From contig DGSO01000001.1 in assembly GCA_002393945.1 (NCBI GenBank), positions 568 through 64,567 on the forward strand: 64,000 nucleotides of DNA. The letters are read 5' to 3'. Source of the DNA: Bacteroidales bacterium UBA4360. Its GTDB lineage: Bacteria > Bacteroidota > Bacteroidia > Bacteroidales > UBA932. Numbering within the stretch: position 1 is the stretch's first letter; every line of letters starts with the position of its first letter. The notes beneath the pieces are model-generated. The model was not told the origin of the DNA and searched no databases. It saw nothing but the letters and a program-made list of their open reading frames with translations. The position numbers were made by a program, and so were the translations under genes. Below are positions 7,289 through 16,200 of this stretch, one piece after another.

Positions 7289-9355
7289 CTATCTGACCGT
7301 AAAGTCCAAACTCATCTTTATGTCGGCCGATGAGGACCCGACCAGTATCTTGTACTCTCCAGCATCAACTCTCCAACTGTGGGACTCCACATCGTAGTAG
7401 GAGAATTCCGCCGCGCCCAGCGGAATCCTGAATTCGACGCTCTTGCCTTTGGCGATGAGTTTCTTGTCGAAGCCCTTGAGCTCGAAGGCTGGACGTATTA
7501 CTGAAGGATTCTTAGGGGCCACGTATACCTGAACGGCCTCCTTGGCGTCCACCTTACCGGTATTCTTGACGGTGAAAACAACCTCGCAGCCGTCTGCGGT
7601 AGGGACTACGGAGCCGCCGGAATACTCAAATGAGGAATAGCTGAGGCCGAAGCCGAACGGGAACATCGGCTCCACGCCGAACTTCTCAACGCCGCGGTAG
7701 CCGACATACAGGCCTTCCGAATAAATGGTGTGCGGATACGGGTCACGGCTGCTCTTGCCGGTTATGTACACCAGCGGTGTCAACTCATGATAGTACTTTG
7801 CCGCAGGATTCTTATCCTCCGAGCCCCAGAAGGTGAAAGGAAGCTTTCCGGAAGGAGATACCTTACCGGAAACGATGTCTGCAAGGGCCTTTCCGCCCTC
7901 CTGGCCGCCGTACCATGCCATGATGATGGCTGCCACGTTGTCCTTGAAGGGGTTGATATCCACCTCTCCGCCGGAATTGATAATGACGACGGTGTTCTTA
8001 TTGAGTGCCGCAGCTGATGCTATAAGTTCATTCTGCCCTTCAGGAAGGGCATAGGTGCGGTCGTGGTTCTCGCGCTCAGTGTCATGGTTGAAACCGGCGA
8101 CCACTATAACGGCATTCGCCTTGGCGATGGCTTTCTGCTCCTCCGGAGTGAATTCCGTGCTCTCTATGAGCTGGACATTGTACTTCTTTCCAAGGGCCTG
8201 AAGGCCGGCGAAAGGAGTGATGTTCCTTCCGGGAATGGGATCCATGCGCCCGGAACCGCCGCCGTATGCCACTGTGTTGGCATTGGGGCCAAGGACTACT
8301 ATGCGGCCCTTCTTCACGGGAAGGACGCCGTTATTCTTCAGAAGCACAGGAGCCTCGATGGCTGCGTCATACGCCTTTGCTCGTGAGTAATCATAGTCCT
8401 CGGGGATGGACTCGTCCTTTGCAGGCTGGTCCAGGAGGCCGAATGCAATGAAGGTCTGGAGAATGTGCCGGCACATCTCATCCAGATTTGCTTCAGGAAG
8501 CACACCGTTCTCGATGAGCGGTTTTACCATCTCCGGCTTGGTGGTGAAATTCTCCGGCATTTCAAGGTCCAGGCCGCCTGTGAGGACACCAAGGGTGGTG
8601 TATGTGGACTTCCAGTCGGACATAACGATGCCCTCGAATCCCCACTTCCTAAGGTTCTCCTTGATGAGCCAGGAGCTTTCTGCAGCGTGGACGCCGTTTA
8701 CGGTGTTGTAGCTGGTCATGACGGCTCCCACATCGGCCTTCTCAACGGCCTTGCGGAAAGCCGGGAAGTAAATCTCGTTAAGGGTACGTTCATCCACCAC
8801 GGAACCGGTCCAGTGGCGGCTGTACTCCTGGTTGTTCACCGCAAAGTGCTTGATGGTAGCGATGACCCGGTGATCCTGGATGCCCTGAATATAGTTCAGG
8901 GCTATCTCCGAGGTGAGAAAAGGGTCTTCCCCATAGTACTCGAAGTTGCGGCCGCAGAGGGGTGAACGGTAAATGTTCACACCGGGGCAGAGCATAATCC
9001 TGACTCCGCGGGCGCTGGCATCGCAACCGATACCGTCACCTACTCCTTTCGCAGCTTCGCGGTTGAAGCTGGCGGCAAGGCCTATTCCGGAGGGGTAATA
9101 TGTACTGTTTGTGTTGTTTCGTACGCCCTGAGGGCCATCGGCCATCCTCACAGACGGAATGCCCAGCCTGGGAATCGCATAGGTGTGGAAGCCGTCCACT
9201 TTTCCGGAGATGAACTCTATCTTCTCGTCCAGGGTCATTTTGCTCACAATCTCTGCCGCCCTGTCTTTGTCATTCTGGGTAATGACGTAAGGCTGTGCGC
9301 CTGCAATTGCGGAAAACATCAACGCTAAGGTTGCAATAATCAGTGTTCTCTTCAT
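7289..9355 (-). CDS. Glycoside hydrolase family 3, secreted beta-glucosidase-type
   Basis: This encodes 688 residues with a signal peptide (cut near AIAGAQP) and no lipobox, so it is probably periplasmic. Its layout is the three-domain GH3 order. The TIM-barrel-like domain has RIMLCPGVNIYRSPLCGRNFE and KHFAVNNQEYSRH, and the nucleophile Asp in GIVMSDWKSTYT. The alpha/beta sandwich (about 340-550) has VVVAGFNHDTERENHDR, and the C-terminal domain is FnIII-like. GH3 enzymes remove single beta-linked sugars (glucose, xylose, arabinose) from the non-reducing end of oligosaccharides. The exact sugar cannot be read here. It is the last gene of the locus, followed by a terminator. The 75-bp gap before it is the longest in this part of the cluster. 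Confidence 0.93.
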   Translation of the reverse strand: MKRTLIIATLALMFSAIAGAQPYVITQNDKDRAAEIVSKMTLDEKIEFISGKVDGFHTYAIPRLGIPSVRMADGPQGVRNNTNSTYYPSGIGLAASFNREAAKGVGDGIGCDASARGVRIMLCPGVNIYRSPLCGRNFEYYGEDPFLTSEIALNYIQGIQDHRVIATIKHFAVNNQEYSRHWTGSVVDERTLNEIYFPAFRKAVEKADVGAVMTSYNTVNGVHAAESSWLIKENLRKWGFEGIVMSDWKSTYTTLGVLTGGLDLEMPENFTTKPEMVKPLIENGVLPEANLDEMCRHILQTFIAFGLLDQPAKDESIPEDYDYSRAKAYDAAIEAPVLLKNNGVLPVKKGRIVVLGPNANTVAYGGGSGRMDPIPGRNITPFAGLQALGKKYNVQLIESTEFTPEEQKAIAKANAVIVVAGFNHDTERENHDRTYALPEGQNELIASAAALNKNTVVIINSGGEVDINPFKDNVAAIIMAWYGGQEGGKALADIVSGKVSPSGKLPFTFWGSEDKNPAAKYYHELTPLVYITGKSSRDPYPHTIYSEGLYVGYRGVEKFGVEPMFPFGFGLSYSSFEYSGGSVVPTADGCEVVFTVKNTGKVDAKEAVQVYVAPKNPSVIRPAFELKGFDKKLIAKGKSVEFRIPLGAAEFSYYDVESHSWRVDAGEYKILVGSSSADIKMSLDFTVR

Positions 9356-9430
9356 AAATTATATTAGGTGTTAAAACTCAATGAATACAAAAGAATGGGG
9401 TTGCAGGGCAAGGGACAGGGTTACCATATT

Positions 9431-10684
9431 CTATCTCTTACATACATATTCCTTAACATCATCCCACTTGTAATAAGGTCCTGAGTATGCTTTCAGCTCA
9501 GGTATCGGGGTTTCCTCCTCGTTTGCGAGGAACTTCACCAGGACCTCTCCTTTACGGTTCTTGTAGAACACAATCTGGAGGTTTGTGGCGAAGGGACAGA
9601 GTTTCACGCCGTTCCAGTTGCGGTATGCCTGTTCTGCGGTGAGCTTGGGATAACCGTAGTCCTCCAGACCAAAGTAAGAGCACAGGGCAAGGAATGGCAG
9701 GTCGTGACCGAAAATGAGGTCTGCGGCAACGGGAGCGCCGGCTATGGCTTCATCGGCCTTGCGGACTATTTCCATGACAAGTGGCTTTGCTCGCGGCATG
9801 CGCTCATCGCCAAAAGGCCGGGAGTTGCAGTGCCCGAGGTAGAAATTGAGGGCATGGCGGGCATAGGCGGTCTCGACGGCGTCCCAGGGCAGGAAGCTGA
9901 AGCGGTTCTCATTTATATCATAGGCCTCTGCAAACTGGGCGAGTGTGAAGATGGCGGAAATAAAACTCTTGGGCTTACCAGCCAGTTCCTTTCCACGCAC
10001 CGGATCCTTGAAGTACCTGGCGAAAACGGCTATCGTGTCAATAGGAATGTCCGTCAAGGGCCCGTGGACGACATCCTGGGCTTTCCGTTTGATGGCGCTG
10101 CCGCTGTTGCTGGCAATAAAGCGTTGATACTTGACACCGCAGTCCCAGGTCATGACAAGGTCTTTCTTGCAAGCCCTGAGCGTGGAAGTGAAAGCTGCCA
10201 TACTAACAAGGCAACGTTGGACATCCGATGAAATGGCATGCACTTCCCCATGGCGGAACACCTGCGGATAGCGGTTGTACATCCTTTTGGCAAGCATTTC
10301 ATGCTCGCGCGCACCCCTTGGCGTAAGGCGCCCGTCCATGCCGTTATGGAGTTCTATCATCTGCTTGGCGCAAACAAGGAGAGAATCTCCAGAGGGAGTA
10401 TTGATTCCTTCTTTAACCGCCGCCTCAAGGCAATCCCTGAGCAGCACATAGGGCGCGTCCGTGGAGTGGGAACGGGAACCGTGCCTGCCGTAGTGGCTTA
10501 TATAGAAGGGTTTGAAGCCCTTGGGCGCAGGCGTATCTTTCAGCGGATGGAACTCATAAGCATGACAATTGAATGCCGCACGCTGCGGGAATTCCCGGAG
10601 ATAGGCATCCATTTCCGGAGACAACTGGGCGTAGGAAGCCACAGTCAGGGTCAAAAGGAGTAAACTTATGAGCAGTCTTTTCAT
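9431..10684 (-). CDS. Secreted histidine phosphatase, phytase/MINPP-like
   Basis: This encodes 417 residues with a signal peptide (cut near ASYAQ). The clade-2 histidine phosphatase signature YGRHGSRSH is near residue 68 and the second catalytic motif GHDLPF near residue 325. Clade 2 includes acid phosphatases, glucose-1-phosphatases, phytases and the multiple inositol-polyphosphate phosphatases known in gut Bacteroides. Release of orthophosphate from phytate or sugar phosphates in the periplasm is the reasonable expectation, but the substrate is not shown by the sequence. It sits between a pectate-lyase-like gene and GH3, inside a locus rich in phosphodiesterases, where it could take the final phosphomonoester step. 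Confidence 0.85.
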   Translation of the reverse strand: MKRLLISLLLLTLTVASYAQLSPEMDAYLREFPQRAAFNCHAYEFHPLKDTPAPKGFKPFYISHYGRHGSRSHSTDAPYVLLRDCLEAAVKEGINTPSGDSLLVCAKQMIELHNGMDGRLTPRGAREHEMLAKRMYNRYPQVFRHGEVHAISSDVQRCLVSMAAFTSTLRACKKDLVMTWDCGVKYQRFIASNSGSAIKRKAQDVVHGPLTDIPIDTIAVFARYFKDPVRGKELAGKPKSFISAIFTLAQFAEAYDINENRFSFLPWDAVETAYARHALNFYLGHCNSRPFGDERMPRAKPLVMEIVRKADEAIAGAPVAADLIFGHDLPFLALCSYFGLEDYGYPKLTAEQAYRNWNGVKLCPFATNLQIVFYKNRKGEVLVKFLANEEETPIPELKAYSGPYYKWDDVKEYVCKR

Positions 10685-10698
10685 AGGCTAAAACTTAA

Positions 10699-11874
10699 TC
10701 AATACTTTTTAATGCTGTACTTTTCTGCACCGAGGACCGGGAATACTCCCATCCCCCATGGCTCGTGCCAGGTAATGGAACCGTGCAGGCGATTATCCGG
10801 GTCATAAACGCCATAAACCAGCTTGGAAACATCCGGAGGAGAAGGCACTGTCTGGCCACCTTCGAAATTCAGGAACCCTATGGTAAGGTTCACATCATCG
10901 GGGGTATTGCCAAACATCCTGCCCCTGGTGGTGGAAAGGATGACGCGGTTGTGTTGCGCCACTATATGACCGATGGTGGACAAATGCGTTGCATCGTGGA
11001 AGACAATGGCTTCTTCGCAATTGTGCACGTACAGATAGTCGGCGCAGATATGCTCACCCATGACGAACCCGTACCTGAAACCCTGGACGGCCACGTTGCG
11101 GAGGATCTGGTCGTCGTTCTGGTTACCGGAAGTATGCAGTCCCACCGTATGGCAGGGATTGGGCTGCAGGGATTTCTCCAGCACGGTATCTCCTACCTGC
11201 TCGTCCAGGCAGAACTGAGAATCCTCCACGATGAGCCTGGACACATTTTTAAGGAACGCTGCCGATGTGGTGGGATACATCCTGGACGTATCCAGATGCA
11301 CCCTGATCTCCATGTTCTTCATGGAAAAGATGGTTCTGGAGAACCGCCCGTCGCAGCTGTCCCCTTCCGGAGCTGCCAGGACAGCCCAGGGCCTTTCCAG
11401 CGAATCCGTAACCTCTGGGGCATCCCAGGTGGAGTGAAGGCAGGTATTGGACCAGCTCATCTCCCCGAACTTCGTGGGTTCGAAGTGCTGGGCCACGCTT
11501 TCAAGCGGACGGACCTGATAGGTATAGAGCAGCTTGCAGGGCATTTCTCCCTCGAACTGGATATTGGAATCCCCCGCAGGGAGGATGAGCTGCGCACGCA
11601 CCAGAGCACCGTCGGCGGTATATTCCTTCGCCGGAGAAGAAAGGAGATATCCATTTGGGGTATAAGGGAAAAACAGCTTTCCCCCACCCCTCTTGTCCAG
11701 AAAGTCTATGGCCTTCTGGATGGCCTCAGTATCATCCGTAACTCCGTCACCCTTGGCGCCGAACATCATAACGTTCAGCTGCCCCATGCGGGCGGCTTCC
11801 TCAATGCGTCTCTGGGGAGAAACGCACGAGACAAGGGTGGATAGACACAGAACTATGATAAAAAACCTTCTCAT
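10699..11874 (-). CDS. Pectate-lyase-superfamily beta-helix lipoprotein
   Basis: This encodes 391 residues with a lipobox (LSTLVSC). The N-terminal FGAKGDGVTDDTEAIQKAID followed by RGGGKLFFP is the opening of the Pectate_lyase_3 right-handed beta-helix fold. The rest is beta-helix-like (ILRNVAVQGFRYGFVMGE), then a short divergent tail. No GH28 catalytic aspartate triad is evident, so it may be a lyase, a glycoside hydrolase of a related family or a non-catalytic protein. It overlaps the stop of the upstream GH28 gene by 4 bp and is translated with it. Confidence 0.75.
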   Translation of the reverse strand: MRRFFIIVLCLSTLVSCVSPQRRIEEAARMGQLNVMMFGAKGDGVTDDTEAIQKAIDFLDKRGGGKLFFPYTPNGYLLSSPAKEYTADGALVRAQLILPAGDSNIQFEGEMPCKLLYTYQVRPLESVAQHFEPTKFGEMSWSNTCLHSTWDAPEVTDSLERPWAVLAAPEGDSCDGRFSRTIFSMKNMEIRVHLDTSRMYPTTSAAFLKNVSRLIVEDSQFCLDEQVGDTVLEKSLQPNPCHTVGLHTSGNQNDDQILRNVAVQGFRYGFVMGEHICADYLYVHNCEEAIVFHDATHLSTIGHIVAQHNRVILSTTRGRMFGNTPDDVNLTIGFLNFEGGQTVPSPPDVSKLVYGVYDPDNRLHGSITWHEPWGMGVFPVLGAEKYSIKKY

Positions 11875-13241
11875 TTGATTACAACATTCTTGCAGTCGTC
11901 GGTAACAATGAGCGGACGGGCATCCGGCTCCAGGAAATGGAAGCGTACGTTGGAGAGATAGACATTGTTGGCGTGCCTGATGTAAAGGCCCGATGCCGGG
12001 AGACTGTGCCCCAGTTTCCTGTTCTCCGGATAGGAATCTTCCGCTTCCGGAACGGGAATCTTAGTCATTTCTTCTGTTCCTCCGCCGGGAGAGGTGATGT
12101 CTATGTCTGAGAGGTAGATATCTTCCGGATACAAGCCAGGAACGCCGGTGATGGAGCTGGTCATCATACTCTCCGAAACAGCAGTTACTCCACTGATAGT
12201 GACGGCCTTCAGCTTACTGTTTTCGCAGTTACTGCCACGCCTGCCCATACGAATGAAAATAGGCGTCTGGACATCCCTCATCGCTATATTGCTTATGTTG
12301 ACATTCTCGCAAATGCCCCCGTCAACCACCTCAACGGCTATGCCGGAGATGACTGTGGTATTGGCGGTGATTCCATTGACCTTGGTAGACCACTTCCTGA
12401 AATTGTCCTCGCTGGCCGCATGAACGGTAATATTGCTGATTGTTATGTTCCGATAGCCTACGTCAGACCCCGTGCCAAGTTTGATGGCGTTGCAGTTGGA
12501 TGCGGCAACGCAATTTGTCACCGTCACATTCTCGCAGAGACGCTTTCCCGCGCCCTTAAGGCAGATGGCATCGTCCTCGCAGTCGAAGACACAGTTGGTA
12601 ACCACGACATCCTTCGATTCTATATCTATGCCGTCATTGTTGTAGTTGCAATGGGAATAGACTTTGAGGCCGCTTACCCTGACGCCTTCGCAATCAGTGT
12701 AGTACTGCACCCAGTGGGCCGAATTCTCCAGACGCACATCCTTCACCAGCACATTCTTGCAGTCCCGGAACAGGATAATCATGGGCCTTCCGGCGGGATC
12801 GGCTTTCCCCGTGTTGAATGCTGGATCGCCACCCTGCCCGTCGATGGTTCCAAGGCCGGTAATGGCTATATTCTCCTGACCATTAGCATATATCAGGCCC
12901 GAATGAGGGGATTTCCAGCCATCGGACCTTACCCAATGCGCCTTTTCGTAGGCATCGATGTTGGCGATTCCCATAAGTTTGGCTCCCATCTCCAGGTGGA
13001 GTTCCACGCCGGATTTGAGCTCGATAGGGCCAGTCAGGAACTCTCCTGCCGGCACAGTGACCGTTCCCCCACCCTGCGCGCTCAGCTTGTCGATGGCTTT
13101 TTGGATGGCGGCTGCGTTGTCCTTTCCGGGCACAGCCTTTGCCCCGGCCCTGGTTATATCGATATTCCGACCATATGAGCTGGCCGATGAAACAGCCAGC
13201 ACAGCAGCCAGAAGCAGTCCTTTTACTCTTGATCTATCCAT
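11871..13241 (-). CDS. Glycoside hydrolase family 28 (polygalacturonase-type), secreted
   Basis: This encodes 456 residues with a signal peptide (cut near SSASSYG). The beta-helix contains the GH28 acidic motifs in order: NNDGIDIES, then DDAICLK. SNCNAIKLGTGSD stands in the place of the usual GHG segment. The front (KDNAAAIQKAID..SAQGGGTVTVP) is the usual family opening. GH28 hydrolyses alpha-1,4-galacturonic bonds in homogalacturonan or rhamnogalacturonan. The motif variants fit the broad Bacteroidetes exo-acting group. Its start overlaps the end of the giant upstream gene by 19 bp, and it overlaps the next gene by 4 bp. Confidence 0.9.
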   Translation of the reverse strand: MDRSRVKGLLLAAVLAVSSASSYGRNIDITRAGAKAVPGKDNAAAIQKAIDKLSAQGGGTVTVPAGEFLTGPIELKSGVELHLEMGAKLMGIANIDAYEKAHWVRSDGWKSPHSGLIYANGQENIAITGLGTIDGQGGDPAFNTGKADPAGRPMIILFRDCKNVLVKDVRLENSAHWVQYYTDCEGVRVSGLKVYSHCNYNNDGIDIESKDVVVTNCVFDCEDDAICLKGAGKRLCENVTVTNCVAASNCNAIKLGTGSDVGYRNITISNITVHAASEDNFRKWSTKVNGITANTTVISGIAVEVVDGGICENVNISNIAMRDVQTPIFIRMGRRGSNCENSKLKAVTISGVTAVSESMMTSSITGVPGLYPEDIYLSDIDITSPGGGTEEMTKIPVPEAEDSYPENRKLGHSLPASGLYIRHANNVYLSNVRFHFLEPDARPLIVTDDCKNVVIK

Positions 13242-16200
13242 GCTCCTACTTTCTCGTAAACAAAGCTTGCAATCTTCTCCATGCCGGCGGCATTGGGATG
13301 GGCATAATCGTACTTGGGAATACCTGAGCTGCCGTTTGCCTTATAGCCAAACTCGCCAAGGATATCCACGGCACGCACCTGGTCCTGGGAATAGTGCGCA
13401 GCAATGAGGTTCACGGCATCGCCCATTCCGTAGTACAGATAGTCGCCTATGATGCAGACTATCTTAGCCTCCGGATGGCGCGCCCTTATCATCTGTATAA
13501 GGCGGATGTAGGCTGAGCAGAAGGTGGTGCCGTCCAGGGCGTCGGCCGCGTCCACGGTGGTTGCGGCATCGGCGGTGGCAAGGAGTTCGTTCAGCTTTGC
13601 CTTGGAGGCCTCCGGGAAGGATTCCGCGCCCATAGCGACTCCTTCAATCAGTTCTTCCGTAGTGCTGTTGTACAGTGTGTGACCATAGTCGTTGGTGCCG
13701 CCGAAGATGCACACCACGTCCGGATTGCCTATTCCCAGCTGCTGGAGGCGGGTTCCGAAGTCCCAGCCGTACCAGTAGAGGGAGGAATCTCCAGTGGTAT
13801 TCTGCACTATGGTAGTATTTCCTGCCGATATGTTCTTCTCATAGGTGCCGGTGCTCATTTTCTGGTATATGAGCTTGTGCCACCAGGTGTCCGTCACGGA
13901 AGTCACGTCGCCGTCGCTCTTGGGATAATATGCGCCACCCTTTGAGGTGTCGCACCAGCCTTTGAAGGTGGAGATGGAGTCCCCGATGATGCTCACCTTG
14001 GTGGTGCGGTTGCCGTCTTCAATGGCCGTCACGGTGACCGTCAGGTCGCTGATGAAGGCACGGCCTTTACTGCTGGAACCACCGTTTTTCCCGCCGAAAG
14101 CGATTCGGTCTCCATTCCGGAGAACCAGGCCGGTAACGCTCTTGGTGGCCCAGTCCGTATTGGAGAAATTGATTGTCTGGTAGAGGGTCTGGTCGTTCTC
14201 ATCCGGCCAGTCGAAAGCGGCGGTGTGTGCACTGGGATTGGCTTTGGCCAGCTCCGGACTCAGGACAATCACGCCCCAGTCTGCATCCTGGCTGGTGTTG
14301 AGACGGGCGGCGGTGACGGTCACCGTAACCGTGGCGGTCTTACCGTCTGGAATCTTGAATTCGGGGGTGAGAATCCAGCCTCTGCTGGAAGAGGTGCCCA
14401 ATTTGAGATAACCGGGATGGAGGTAAACATTCGTGTCGGAGAGCCAGTCCTTCAGGCGGCTGTTGTTGAGCGCCGTCGTCGGGGACTTGAAGGTTAATTC
14501 AGCGCCGCCGGAATAGTGGTAGCCGTTGAAAATATTGTTGCCTGAGTTGTTTTCACTTGTCTTGACTCCGGTATTGGCAAAACTGGAATTATCACTGGGG
14601 CGGAATCCCACTGCAGTGGTAATGTGGTCGAAATCCCAGCGGATTTCTCCAAAGTCTTCCGCCAGGGCGACGCCTGTTTCCGTGATGGATTCTGGCATTT
14701 GAACAATGGTGAATGCATCCGTGGTAGCTTTGACGGCATTCGATTCCAGATTGTTAGTGGTGTCATAGACCTTGAGCCAATAGTCGGTGGAGGGCATGAG
14801 CCCGCCAAAGACATACTTGGGCTGTTTGCCCTTCCAGGCGCCCAGATTTTCCGGGAAGTCGAAGGACTGGTCCACCTGCGTGCAGGCGCTGTCCTTGTAC
14901 AGCGTGGCTGTGTATGCATTGGCCACATCTGCCGATGCGCCATTTCCTTCCGTCCAGGTGAAGATGAGGGTGGAGGAAGAAGAAGTCACCTCTTCAACAC
15001 TGATGGGTGCCTGTTTTTCCAGGCTTACAATCTGCACCTTCACGTCGTCCAGGAAGAAGCGGTTCTTGGTGTCGATGTTTTCGTATGAACCAATGATCAG
15101 GCAGCTGTTACTGTTTACACCCTCTATCCTTATGGTTTTGGTGGTCCAGCTCTTCACCTCCGTGTCAAGCGGATAGCCTTTGCTGAGCGATGCACCGGTG
15201 TACTTACCGCCGGAACTGGAGAACTTGGGTTCCGTGCTTTCCTTCTGATCCGGTGCAAGGGCAAGCGTAAGGGAGGAATGGTCATTGACGAAGACTGCGA
15301 CATCTGCGCCACTGTTGTAAACACTGGAGGTTACGGTAACATCCACAGTTGCCGTCATCCCCTCAGGGATACCGGAAAGCGCCGGAGAAACGATGTGCGT
15401 GCGCGCGCCGGAAGACGAAGAGCCAACACGGAGATAACCGGCATAGGCGTACACCGAACTGTTGCCGAAGAAGCCCCAGTTGTAAAGCCTCTTGTCGGAA
15501 GCTACCCTGGCTTCGCCGTAAATACGGCCGGACGTGTTGTCGTAAGTCTGGAAATAGCCGTCATCATCGGTATAATTGCCGCTCAATGGATCCATCGGTT
15601 TGCCCGAAGGAATGAAGCCGGCAGCATTGGCAAGCATGTCGGCCCCCCAGCCAATCTCGCTGAAGTCTTCGGCGAGGATGACATCACCCACGCCGGCATT
15701 TGTCACAGTGGACGGATCCACAACAGTGAAGGCTTCGGTGGTGCCTTCAACCGGGTCAGAGGCATCCCCGTTGCTGGCGTTGGTAACCTTGAACCAGTAT
15801 GTTGTTGCAGGCTGCAGGCTGCCGAAGGTAAAGCGCAGCGCCTTCCCGCCCCAGCAGGAGTTTTCGGCAGGAACCTCAAACGAGAGCGCCAGATCCGTGC
15901 AGGCGGCGTCCTTGAAGATTTCCAGTTTATATGGCAGCGCGGCATCTTCTGCAGCGGTTCCACCGCAGGTCCATCCGAATACCAGGGAAGACGATGAGGC
16001 CTTTACCAGTTCGGCAACAGGCTTGTTATACTGAACCTCATTCTTGTATTCGCTTACGGTGAACGTCTTGGGACGAATCATTTCTTCCGTATAGACATTG
16101 CCATAGCGGTCTGTAACTTTTACCGTTACAGGCGTATCTGCGGCCGAAGCCGTGGCCTGGAAGAAGTGACGCCACTTGGCCGTACTGAAGGTGGTGGTGC

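Noticed and set aside
10765..11844. Plus-strand open frame of 359 codons over the pectate-lyase-like gene
   Set aside because: Antisense shadow; the minus-strand product has a lipobox and beta-helix motifs.
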